From Thereva unica (Eukaryota; Arthropoda; Insecta; Diptera; Therevidae): DNA of 64,000 bases. Under the pieces are notes generated by a model. It saw nothing but the letters and a program-made list of their open reading frames with translations, did no database searches and was not told where the DNA came from. Of this stretch, positions 54,242 to 64,000 are shown piece after piece (positions within the stretch are counted from its first letter, which is position 1; every line of letters begins with the position of its first letter). The position numbers and the translations under genes are program-made. The stretch lies in assembly GCA_949987705.1 (NCBI GenBank), contig OX465283.1, positions 90,507,813 to 90,571,812 on the forward strand. Direction: 5' to 3'.

Positions 54242-54560
54242 CAAATCACATTTTATTATAGTTGAGAAAAAACATTTAAATTTTTGACTAGTTTCAAGAA
54301 ATCTATGTTTTTGTGCTTGTGTAAATACTTTTGACGGGAATAAAATGTGTGTAAATACTTTTGACGCAGGTGGCCCTTATTTATTTCTCAGAAACTAAAC
54401 TGAATTCAACCGATTGCTTTTCTCCTCCTGTTCTAGAGTATTCAGACAACCCTACAAAAAAAATATTTCCTTATAATTATTAGTAACATCGGATTTTTAA
54501 AGTTTCTTTGCAAAGAGGGAGCACAGCATGGCCTTGTGTAAATACTTTTGACTATGGCTG
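53713..54560 (+). mobile_element. A different Tc1-type element, 3' half (plus), fused head-to-head
   Basis: The transposase remnant (53713-54241) is followed by three copies of GTGTAAATACTTTTGAC (about 54321, 54349 and 54536) and the terminus CAGCCATAGTCAAAAGTATT read inward from 54560. TA follows at 54561-54562. Confidence 0.82.
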
Positions 54561-54562
54561 TA

Positions 54563-54709
54563 TGCACTCACTCAAAAATGTTTTGCAATATTTTGGAAAT
54601 TAAATTGTTTGTCCTTAACTTATCACACAAGGATTGGGAATGGGATGACTGGGATAATGTAGTTTTTAGTAAAAACTGACCCAAAAACAATGACATTTTT
54701 GAGTGAGTG
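54563..54709. mobile_element. 147-bp TA-flanked MITE next to the Tc1 end
   Basis: CACTCACTCAAAAATG (from 54565) and its inverse (ending 54709) form the termini. TA lies at 54561-54562 and 54710-54711. The left TA is shared with the Tc1 end at 54560, so the MITE used the TA at the border. A decayed relative is at 7180-7300. Confidence 0.75.
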
Positions 54710-54711
54710 TA

Positions 54712-55360
54712 TTTATACAGCTCTCAGCTTATTTTGCGTTCAAAACCAACGCAAAAGAACCCAGAACTCACAACGAGGAGGTGGCTGCACAGTGAGTTCC
54801 ACCCGCCCTCCCTCAATCAATCCAACGCGTTCCGCTTCTGACCTTTTGTAACAAATATGTCGCTCACTGCAAATGCGGTGTTACTCCACACTTCAAAACA
54901 CTAGAGGTTGACCCGGCAAATCAACCTCCAATACCCTAAAGTACAGGGTCACACCTCTCCTAGATTGAACGACACAAATGCTGCTCGTTCCGTAATAATT
55001 CTTCTTTTTCCGGGTGAGTTATAAGCCTCACGCCAACCCTACTTGGAAGGGACAATATCTATACCCATAAAGTCAAATTGTTCAAAAGTCTCGTAAATAC
55101 AGCATCAATCGTTGTTTCATTCCTCGTCGTGCTCTGATCTTTATCATTCGACATTTCCAAATCTAGTTTTTAATTTTTTCAGAACATAGTATATAATACG
55201 CAGTACATTGTATATAGCTTGTATAATAGCTTCTTCTTCTTCCTGTATGTGATAGATGAGTGGAATTTTTTTGGAGTCGGCTGGAGCCTCGATTCTAATA
55301 TTCACCTTAATTTATTTGCAATATATTTAGGTGATTTCCGTCGAGGTTATTTTAATTAAT
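54712..55360. other. Unrecognised DNA with part of the 7.2-kb repeat
   Basis: 55170-55225 matches 7508-7555 (CAGAACATAGTA...GCAGTACATTGTATATAG). The rest shows no supported gene. Confidence 0.4.
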
Positions 55361-55813
55361 CTATTGATGGGTCAGGTTTCGAATTTTTCCTTTGTTGCTC
55401 TTTCTCATTCGACATGCCCAAGTGCAGTGTTTTCTTAGCATTACTGTTAAAAGCAAATTCATTATAGTTACCCGGTGGCTATAACACGAATGTTCCTCGT
55501 CGAACCAGGATTGTTGTGGGCTTTCTCTGATACATCTAATGCTTTGGTTGATTGTCTTCCTTATATTCAGGGTATCCATATTATTGTTGAAAATTGTTTC
55601 AAAAACTTTTATTTGTATTTTGCATACATCAAAAAATACATCCGACGGAGCACATAAACTTCCAAAGTCCCTTCCGTTAATATAGTTATAGTGGATAAAG
55701 AGCTCTGAAGGACATGTCAAAATTAAAATTTCTTCTGGCTTAATGATTATAATCCTACACATTTCACATTTAACTCGATATGCCAAATATCCCAAGAAGT
55801 ACCTTGTAGACAT
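55361..55813 (-). pseudogene. C-terminal fragment of a P-element/THAP9-like transposase (tentative)
   Basis: An open frame of 150 codons begins TRYFLGYLAYRVKCEMC and ends CRMRKSNKGKIRNLTHQ with spaced Cys/His residues. The opening Y-x-x-G-Y-x-A and the terminal K-x-x-x-L-x-HQ pattern recall the C-terminal part of THAP-type transposases. No catalytic block and no THAP domain lie nearby. An unrelated transposon C-terminus is possible. Confidence 0.4.
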
Positions 55814-56822
55814 TAATTCAATTCAATTCATAATATTTTAATTCTATATAGTAGGTACCTAATAATTTGCAATAAATTATAAATACTAAAAAATTAAAAA
55901 AATATATTAATTTGTAAATTATGTTGATTAATTATTATAAATAGAAACATAAATATTAGTAAAAAGTAAATAAATATACTCTTTCCCTTTTTTATAATAC
56001 ATACAATCTTCTTCTTTTCAAGGTGTTAAATCAAACCTTACATACATTTCATGAAAATGGGGTTGTAGAGCAACTCTTTGGGAATAAATTGGGTTCATCA
56101 AAAAATTTCTAGGACCACTGTTGGCCTTGTTCAACTTTTTTCTGTGAAACAGGTGTTTTTACATTTTTGATATTTACTCGAAAAGTTACCATTATTTTTT
56201 CATGAAATTTTTATTGTAGGTAGGCACCATCAGTGGCCACAATTTAAGCCCTGACACAAGGTCCTATGATAATTACTACACTCCCTATAATTAAATGACA
56301 AAAAACGGCCATTTTTAATGGTTTTTAAATTTTTCTGCAAACACCTGTAGACCGATTTCAATGGCCAAAACTCCTAATTTTAGTTTTTTAAGCACTATTA
56401 TGTAGTATTTTTTGTTTTCCAAAACAATATTTTTTTCGTACCCAAAACGTGGAAAAACGTGTTTTCGCTACTATTATTAGCTTTTTACCACCTGTTGCCC
56501 TGGACCAATTTTATCCAAAACACATTCATTGAATTCCTACGATTTTTCTCTTAATTATAGCTTCGAGAAATCGCTGGGTAGATTTATTTCAACTTTTTTT
56601 ATCGCTCCTGGACGTACCAAAATTGACATTTATGAATAACAATTAGTGAATGTCTTTTTCCCTATGCATTTTTTATGACATTAAAAATTTGTAAGAAACA
56701 ATTAGTGGTAATTGAATTCTTATTCTTGTTTACAGAAGAAAATGCGAATATGTATCATTTGAAAACCGAGTGATCGACTTCCACCGACCGGTACACAAAT
56801 TAAGTTCACCCAATAACAGATC
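55814..56822. other. AT-rich DNA, nothing recognised
   Basis: No supported coding sequence; short simple repeats only. Confidence 0.4.
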
Positions 56823-57215
56823 GTGTTCCGCGCACCTGAAATATTCGGCCGGGGGCAACTATCAATGGCCAGGAAATGCGAAAATTTCATCGGAGAAATA
56901 TATGCCTGTATACAAGAAAAAAACAAAATCGTGACCTGCCACAATTCAAAAGTTCCCCATACAAAAATTGGAATTTAAAAAAACTCCATCCTGCGGTGCA
57001 CTGCGCCTGACCCCTTGGCTAATCAAATAGAATTCAAATCGATTATTTTCCGCGCACCTGAAATGTAGCGAAATAGCCTTGAACACGAAAAGTTGCCTAA
57101 AAAGAATATTTCATTTCTTCCGAGAACATACGTATGCCTGAAAACAAGAAAAAAAACAAAATCATGACCTGCCGCAATGGAAATTAAAAAAACATCATCC
57201 TGCGCACGGCGCTTG
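56823..57215 (+). repeat. Imperfect direct duplication, ~225-bp period
   Basis: TTCCGCGCACCTGAAAT...GCCTG.A.ACAAGAAAA...CATCCTGCG occurs near 56825-57010 and again near 57048-57205 with substitutions and small indels. Confidence 0.65.
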
Positions 57216-57954
57216 GCCATTCACACAAAATTGTGTCGTCTGTTGCCTGTCTGATAGGGCAAAGTGTGTGAGGGGGGAGAAGGCGAAAAAGTCACTGACA
57301 TATAGAATGGACAGCTCATGAGGAATTTTTCATGGCACCAATTTGTTCCATAGGCTACAAACCTTTTTTCACTCCATGTAAACACCGGAATCACTTTTGA
57401 AATTTACATTTTTTTAAATACGTACTTAAAACATTAAAATAACACAAATATTTTGTTTAAAAAAATTAAACACTATTTTCACTTTTTCACCTTTTAAAAT
57501 GCCTTTTTTTCATTAATTTCCAAATTTTATGTGTATCTGATTTAAGTTCTTAACGCCTGTTTGAGCAACTGACATTCTGTATGTCAAAATCCGGGGGTCT
57601 ATGGGGAAAAGAGCAAAAGATATAAACATCACTAGTGCAAAAGGGAAAATATAAAATCAGGTCTGATTTTACTTCTGAGTGCTTCTGTCAGTTTGGGGGT
57701 CTATGGATGAGTGCGACAACTATACTTTTGGGTGCCATCGATTTGTATGGAATAATTTCAGATGAGCAGTCCATTATTATATGTCAGTGGAAAAAGTACA
57801 TTTCGTCCGTGTGGAATGAAGTTCCGAAGCCACTCTGCCCTTCGCCTCTTCCTTTGTCTATCAACAGAGAACTTGGGGAAATGCGCGGAGAGCTTATGTG
57901 GAATGTGTAGACCAAAGCTTCGCGATGGGACGATTAATAAATCCCACTAGAAAA
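57216..57954. other. Unrecognised DNA
   Basis: Two overlapping frames near 57635-57950 have no recognisable motif. No gene is called. Confidence 0.35.
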
Positions 57955-58441
57955 TTTTCTGGTGACAAAATTTTGTATGAAGCGGAACATCTGTATTACA
58001 GATATTTAAGTCTGTGATTGAATGGAGTTCTCCCTGTTATTTTCTTTGTAAAATGAGCTCGCACTCCAATCTCCTCTGTATTTGTAAAGTGTGGACCTAA
58101 TTTTAAATCAATCACACTTTTGGTAGGTCCTGTTACTGTATTTCCGATACCAGTGATTACTAAGAAGGTTGGTTTTTTGGTAGGTTGAAGTATTATAATT
58201 GTGTGCTTCTTTCGGTAATAAAGGATATTTGTGATCCTGGATCAATCAATGCTCTTAATAGAAGAGTGTCTGATTTTCCGGTGTACACCTTAACGAGTGC
58301 AGTAGCTAATAAGGCAGTTGTATCGTTTGGTTTTCCTACAAGATGTGTATATGCTTGGTTGGTGTCGTATGACGTATTGTGGTTTAAATTTTCTACTTGT
58401 TGGGTGGGGTTGTGAGGAATTAGGTTTTCTTGGTGTAAGCC
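57955..58441 (-). pseudogene. BEL/Pao aspartic protease fragment
   Basis: Minus-strand codons LLATALVKVYTG, then LLLRALIDPGSQISFITE, are the BEL/Pao protease start. The usual DSG active site reads DPG, probably an inactivating change. After a short gap, VIDLKLGPHF and TEEIGVRAHFTKKITGRTP continue the domain. The sequence is cut at 58441 by a hAT element. It could belong to the same family as the BEL pol at 25.3-30 kb, but the two are not contiguous. Confidence 0.75.
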
Positions 58442-58828
58442 CAGCGTTGCCAAATTGACGGATTTCCCGTCATATCTAGCGGATTGGAATGAGAGAAAAC
58501 GGAACAAATTTTATGCTAACGGCTGACGGATTTTTTAACGGATAGATTATTTAAGCTTACTATGGAGACGCGTCTCCTATGAAAACATGGGGAAATTTGG
58601 TAACGAAAATATGACGAAAAAGTGTTATTTTAATTTCGTAGCCAAACGGTGGCGCTGGGTATGTTATGTGGTAAGAACGTACCATGAAGTTAGCTCTTTA
58701 TCAAATTTAGTACTTCCCGGTAATTCGAAGGGACTTCCCCGCTTATGTCTATCAAAAGTTTAGTACTGCTTGTTTAAACTTCGCATGTAGATGTTGAGTT
58801 TAGAGTTTGTTTCTGTAACATTTTAGTT

Positions 58829-60128
58829 TTGGTTGTGAACTGCTGTGTTTTTGTGCAATATAAACAAAAGTTTCGGAATGAGTGGCTTCAAGATAAGTTA
58901 TTTAAAGACTGGATTATTAGAAAAGAAGATAGTTTCGGCGAATCCTTTCCGGAATGTAAATATTGTCGATGTATAGTGAGTAGTAGTAATAGATATTCTG
59001 ATTTAAAAGCTCATATAACTTCAAAAAAGCATGTGACTAATTCCAATATGTTAGCTCCATCACGGCAAAAAACTATTAATTTTCCGAAAAAAGGCAGGTA
59101 AAACCAAATCGTGTGAAGCCTTCATTGCCCTGTTTATTGCTGAGCATTGCAGCATATTAACTGTCGATCATTTAGGAAAAATTATAAAAAAAGTTTGTGA
59201 TGATTCTGAAGCTATTAAAGATATGCAACTGCATCGTACAAAATGTTCCAATATTATAAAAAATATTTTAAGCCCACATTTCCAAGAAGATCTAAAGCTG
59301 GACATTGGAAATGGAAAATTCAGCCTGCTTTTGGATGAGTCGACAGATATTAGTGTCATAAAATATCTTGGAATCGTGATAATTTACTACAGTACACGTA
59401 TGAAGAAAATTAATACTTCATTTTTAAAGTTGGCAACACTAACCGAATGCACTGCAGATGGAATAATTTGTGCGGTTAAATACACGCTACATGAATTTGG
59501 GCTGGACTTTAAAAATATTATTGGCATCGGCACTGACAATGCGAGCGTTATGACAGGAGTAAATAACGGCGTATATGCAAAACTAAAACAGGATATTCCA
59601 GGTCTAGTGCTCGTTCGATGTGTGTGCCACTCAATTCAGCTTGCCGTATCCCATGCTACAGAAGGTACTTTACCGAGAAATCTGGAGTTCATGATATCTG
59701 AAACATACGTATAATTGGTTCTGCCATTCATCGGCACGGCAGGCTCAATATAAAGAGTTGTACAGAACGATAAATGAAGACCACGAACCATTAAAAATCG
59801 TCAAAGCTTGCCAAACTCGATGGCTATCAATATACTCATCCGTAGAACGAATATTAAAACAGTAGCTGGAATTAAAAACGCATTTTGAAATAGAATCCCG
59901 GCAACATTATACTGCTGAGATATTGTACCATATGTACAGAGATGAGAGCAATTTGGCTTTATTTTCATTTTTATGTCCTATATTAGAAGAGCTGCAACGA
60001 GTTAATAAAGCATTTGAGGCCCGAAATGCTGACCCATGTAAATTATTTAAGGATTTATCCATGCTTGTCGGGTTCTTGGTCACTAAAATTGTCATACCAC
60101 GCCCGAATATTGATCCCCTAACAATAAC
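58829..60128 (+). pseudogene. hAT transposase, N-terminal and catalytic part
   Basis: Begins with KYCRCIVSSSNRYSDLKAHI, a BED-type zinc finger. After a frameshift in an A-run near 59090 comes FSLLLDESTDIS (first Asp), then GIGTDNASVMTGVNNGV (second Asp) and RCVCHSIQLAVSHA, the hAT C/D region. A second frameshift occurs near 59708, then CQTRWLSIYSSVERIL with a TAG near 59862. The reading continues to PLTI, where the RTE LINE is inserted. hAT transposases cut and paste with 8-bp duplications. Confidence 0.87.
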
Positions 60129-61243
60129 CAATTGATCCCCTAACAATAACCCTAACGTTACCAATGACAATGGTAGTCGATTGATCGATTTCGCAAGCTC
60201 AAACGCAATGGTAGTAAGCTCAACAATGTTCCCGCACAAAGATATACATAAGATGACGTGGCAGTCACCAGACGGAGGAACTAATAATCAAATTGACCAC
60301 GTCCTAATTGAAAGAAGAGGGGCCACGAGTATACTGGACGTAAGAACAATGAGAGGAGCGTGCTGTGGCTCGGACCACTATCTAGTCAAAGTGAAATTGA
60401 GAACCCGGATAGCAACTAAAACGCATAGAGGGCAAACTCAGCCAAAATACGATATAGATAAGCTAAAACGGGAAGAAATAAGAGATGCCTACCAACATGC
60501 TGTCGTACAAAACTTGAGAGAGGTAGATGAGCAGCCCAGCATCAACGACAAATGGGAACAGGTCAAAAACAGCATAAAGGGGGCAGCAGAAGAGGCACTA
60601 GGCTGGGCCCCCAGACAGACTAGAATTGATTGGTTTGACCAAAACTGTAGAGCAGCAATTGAAGAAAGAAACCAGAGCCACCGAGAGTACATCGCAAGGC
60701 CAACAAGAGCAAGGATGGAAGTCTTCAAGGAAAAAAGAAAAACCGCAGACAAGTTATGCAGAAAAAAGAAGAGGGAATATCTAAATAGGAAAATCTTACA
60801 GATACAGGAAGACTTCAATGAAGGGAGAATTAGACAAGCGTACAAAGGAACTCGCCAGATCACCAACAAGTTTCAGCCAAGAACGGACATCTGCAAGGAC
60901 ATAGATGGGAACTTGTTGGCAGATCCTGATAGGATAAAGGAAAGGTGGAGAGAGTATTTTCAGAACCTATTGAACCCTATCTCCATATCAAACGAGAATG
61001 CAGAGACAGAGGCATTTGTAATTCCCCAAGATAACATCTCAATAGAACCACCAACATTGGATGAGGTGCGGGAAGCTGTAAAAAGGCAGAGCAGCAACAA
61101 ATCGCCTGGCGCCGATGGAATAGCAGCTGAGCTGCTAAAGGAAGGAGGACCCCAACTGCTACAAACTTTACACGAACTCATATGCACCATCTGGGAGGAA
61201 GAAGTTATACCAGAGGACTGGAAGAAAGCGATTATATGTCCAA

Positions 61244-62484
61244 TCTAATTAATAAAAGAAAGTTTCTGTATGCGTGTATGTATGTGTGCGCTATAGCGGG
61301 CGCACCAGTCATCGTAGAGCTTCGAAATTTTGCACGAAGGTCCGTTGGGGTCTGCCCTGAAACACCTCGAAGCCCGATTTTCGAAATTCAAAATGGCCGC
61401 CGAAAAATGACCGAAATTCAAAATGGCCACCAAAATATGAATTTGCAAATTGTGTTCCGATTTCAATGAAAGTGGGTATCTAGGGGTTCTTAAGGTCGCT
61501 AAAAACGAATTTGTGGTCAAAACTTAAAAATTCAAAATGGCCGCGCCAATATGGCCGACGAATTTGCCAATTGTGATCCGATTCCAATGAAAATCGATAT
61601 CTGGGGTTTTTTGAGGTAGCAAATAACGAATGTTTGATCGGACCTTATAAATTCAAAATGGCCGCGCCAATATGGCTGACGAATTTGCCAATTGTATTCC
61701 GATTCCAATGACAATCGGTATCTGGAGTTTTATGAGGTAGCAAATAACGAATGTTTAAACAAAACTAATAAATTCAAAATGGCCGCCCCAATATGGCCGA
61801 CGAATTTGCCAATTGTGATCCGATTCCAATGAAAATCGATATCTGGGGTTTTTTGAGGTAGCAAATAACGAATGTTTGATCGGACCTTATAAATTCAAAA
61901 TGGCCGCGCCAATATGGCTGACGAATTTGCCAATTGTATTCCGATTCCAATGACAATCGGTATCTGGAGTTTTATGAGGTAGCAAATAACGAATGTTTAA
62001 ACAAAACTAAAAGTCCATACTAATGCCTGCCTCCCCAAAATTTTTATAACACAATGCAGATCTGACTTATTTTCTTGAGATTATACTATGCGCATAAAGT
62101 TGCTGACTGTTTCACTAACATTTATTTTTGTTGGGGGTTACCCTTTTAAGACTATTTCATGTGTGCTTATTTTACCATAAGTTTATCACGGGCACCGCTG
62201 TGCGAGCAAAAGCACAAGAAGTACGATAGACACTTAGACAAACATATCCAAAAAATATGTTTGCTAGGTGTCGATTGTACTTCTTCCGATAGGTGGCGCT
62301 CAACATCAAATTTAAAAAAAAGTTGTAACATATTTTTTATAGGTAACTCTAAATTTTTATATGTATCCAAAATCAATTTTGCAGATTTGTTCTTTTTTTC
62401 ATTATACTTTTTCCTACCGCGGACTGTGCACACATAATCTTTTTTTATTGAAAGGCGTTGCAACGCACGCGGGTTTTTTGCTAG
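61244..62484 (+). mobile_element. Non-autonomous Helitron in the RTE LINE, exact A|T insertion
   Basis: Starts TCTAATTAATAAAAGAAAGT and ends GCAACGCACGCGGGTTTTTTGCTAG with the hairpin GCGTTGCAACGC (62456-62467) 14 nt before CTAG. It lies between A (61243) and T (62485) with no duplication. Removing it restores the RTE frame exactly. These are the defining features of Helitrons. 1241 bp, with no Rep-helicase gene. Confidence 0.92.
61531..62014 (+). repeat. Helitron minisatellite, four 121-bp units
   Basis: Units start at TTCAAAATGG at 61531, 61652, 61773 and 61894. Units 1 and 3, and 2 and 4, are closest, giving a 242-bp higher-order period. Degenerate half-units with CAAAATGGCCGCC precede at about 61389 and 61420. 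Confidence 0.9.
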
Positions 62485-63833
62485 TATACAAGAAAGGAGA
62501 TAAATTAAACTGCAAAAACTACAGAGGCATCTCACTCCTCAGCACCAGCTACAAAATTTTCACAATCCTTGTGAAACAAAAACTGGAACCTATAGCGGAA
62601 GGCCTTATAGGAGAATATCAAGCTGGTTTTAGGACAAACAGGTCAACATCGGACCAACTGCTGACCTTAAGGCAAATTCTGGAGAAAACCTGGGAAAGGA
62701 ATGTAGATGTATATCAGATATTTGTCGACTTTCAGCAGGCATATGATTCAATAAACAGAGAGAGGCTATATGAGATCCTATCGGAAATAGGAATCCCTTC
62801 AAAGTTGGTACAACTGATCAAATGCGCCACAAATAGCTCACTGGCGAAAGTGAGGATCCAGAATGTTATAACAGAGGAGTTCGAAGTACGTCAAGGGCTT
62901 AGACAAGGAGATGGGCTGGCCCCCATGCTTTTCAACCTGGCCCTAGAATGGGTGATAAGGAAAACGTCAGTCCAGAGAAGTGCATCAATAGCTACCCAGT
63001 CGGTACAATTACTTGGATATGCGGATGACGTAAACATCGTGGGAAGGTCCTTTTTGGCAGCAAAAGAAGTCTATGTCGAATTAAAAGAGGCGGCAAAGGA
63101 CATAGGCCTGAAGATTAACGAAGAAAAAACGAAGGTTATGCAACAATCCAGAGCAGGACGATTTAGAATGGGAAGAAATATAACCATCGACGAACACAAC
63201 CTAGAAGTAGTCGATAAAACAGTCTACCTTGGGTCTACTATCACAAAAAGAAACGAAGAAAAAGAAGAAATAACCAGACGAATACTACTGGCTAATAGAG
63301 CCTTTTATGCCCAAAAACAAATCCTGCACTCAAGATTTGTGCACAGGAAAACGAAACTCTCACTCTACAAAACAGTAATACGACCAGTACTGTGTTATGG
63401 TAGCGAGACTTGGACTATGACCCAGGACATAGAGGAACGAGTCAACAGGTTCGAGAGGAAAATTCTCAGATGCATAATAGGCCCAATCAGAGAGGATGGA
63501 ATATGGCGAAGAAGATACAACAACGAGTTGTATGAAATTTTTGACGACCCACAACTCTCAACTTTAATAAAAATCAGATTGAGACTAGCCGGCCACGTGA
63601 TCAGAATGGAGGACAACCGCATCCCAAAACGGCTTATGGCATCAGAAAATTCGGGAAGTAGGCCAGTAGGTAGACCCAGGAGGAGATGGATAGACTCTGT
63701 GACGGCTGACGCAGAGTCAATGCTCAACATCCGGAACTGGAGACATGCTGCAAGGGACCGTCAAAATTGGAGAAATGCCCTTGAGGAGGCCAAGGATCGA
63801 TTTGGGCTGTAGCGCCATTGGATGGATGGATGG

Positions 63834-64000
63834 AACAATAAATTTGGAAAATTGTTTGGACCCAAGGCCATACCTTGGCTATGCATTTGAATCAAAGATA
63901 CGCGATATGAGAGAAAGGAATGTTATAAATCAAGAAGCTGAAAATGATCTGCGGCGAAGATGTGTTAATTTTATTTTAAAATTAATACACCAAATACGTT
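63834..64000 (+). pseudogene. hAT transposase, continuation after the LINE
   Basis: The frame resumes with LENCLDPRPYLGYAFESKI and ENDLRRRCVNFILKLIHQI, typical of the hAT insertion-domain region, and runs off the window end. Confidence 0.8.

Larger units (their letters stand above)
60153..63812 (+). pseudogene. RTE endonuclease (C-terminal) and reverse transcriptase
   Basis: The first part (60153-61243) has LIDFASSNAMVVSSTMF, the phrase HKMTWQSPDGGTNNQIDHVL and CCGSDHYLVKVKL, diagnostic of RTE endonucleases. SSNKSPGADGIAAELLK and EDWKKAIICPI follow. After the Helitron, the second part (62485-63812) has KLNCKNYRGISLLS, QAGFRTNRSTSDQL, FVDFQQAYDSINR, RQGLRQGDGLAPMLF, LGYADDVNIVGRS (catalytic YADD) and the C-terminal RPVGRPRRRWIDSV. 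Skipping the Helitron keeps one uninterrupted frame, so apart from the 5' truncation and the insertion the copy looks young. Confidence 0.9.
60129..63833 (+). mobile_element. RTE-clade LINE, 5' truncated, inserted in hAT and split by a Helitron
   Basis: It begins within the endonuclease and ends with GGATGGATGGATGG, a typical RTE tail. AACAATAA occurs just before the start (about 60120-60127) and just after the end (63834-63841), a probable 8-bp duplication. The hAT coding sequence reads on across it. Confidence 0.85.
58442..64000 (+). mobile_element. hAT element, running off the window, split by an RTE LINE
   Basis: The left terminus CAGCGTTGCCAAATTGACGG follows the BEL fragment directly. 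Transposase remnants occupy 58829-60128 and resume at 63834-64000. The right terminus lies beyond the window. Confidence 0.8.

Noticed and set aside
57635..57950. Retroelement coding fragment
   Set aside because: Some phrases looked protein-like on either strand, but no motif order of any known family could be supported.
60112..60155. Telomere-like TAACCC repeat
   Set aside because: It is a 22-bp duplication at the hAT/RTE junction, not a tandem telomeric array.
61532..61956. Two identical 60-codon minus-strand frames
   Set aside because: They lie in the 121/242-bp Helitron minisatellite and repeat with its period.

Overview
This window looks like AT-rich nuclear DNA of an insect. The evidence is a dense, nested mixture of arthropod-type transposable elements (CR1/Jockey-like and RTE LINEs, BEL/Pao and CsRn1-type Ty3/gypsy LTR elements, piggyBac, Tc1, pogo/Tigger, hAT, Mutator-like, Helitron, tRNA-derived SINEs and many short inverted-repeat elements). 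There is one intronless secreted protein gene of the neprilysin (M13) type, a family amplified in flies and some other insects. The order cannot be fixed from sequence alone.

Layout. 0.18-4.1 kb: a nearly intact LINE (ORF1 and ORF2 in one frame, one stop between them, one nonsense codon near the end). 4.1-9.0 kb: short inverted-repeat elements, a pogo/Tigger remnant and unrecognised AT-rich DNA. 9.28-10.96 kb: the only convincing host-type gene, a 559-aa secreted M13_N protein with no zinc-peptidase motifs. 11.1-16.7 kb: a broken piggyBac, a LINE fragment split by a PIF/Harbinger-like MITE, and a second piggyBac-type element with perfect TTAA duplications inside another inverted-repeat element. 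16.7-30 kb, minus strand: a BEL/Pao provirus-like element with an envelope-like remnant, invaded by a complete CsRn1-clade gypsy element (identical-length 179-bp LTRs, CHCC Gag finger, tRNA-Trp primer site), a SINE and a pogo-type element. The gypsy element is itself split by four non-autonomous DNA elements, several with exact target-site duplications.

30-38.4 kb: a degenerate LINE, then a second CR1-like LINE with two insertions. 38.9-48.3 kb: a block that ends on the left in a Helitron-type CTAG terminus and holds a ~117-bp satellite. A 5.3-kb Mutator-like element with ~0.5-kb terminal inverted repeats, 9-bp target duplications and a two-exon gene is inserted in the satellite, and carries further insertions. 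48.3-55.8 kb: a third LINE (minus), nested inverted-repeat elements, two different Tc1 3' halves fused head-to-head, and a P-element/THAP9-like C-terminal remnant. 57.9-64 kb: a four-level nest, BEL remnant > hAT > RTE LINE > Helitron.

The genes do not form an operon or pathway. The value of the window is as a stratigraphic record of transposition, because reading frames broken by insertions allow several insertion sites and target duplications to be read exactly. All assignments come from reading motifs by eye; no database search was run.
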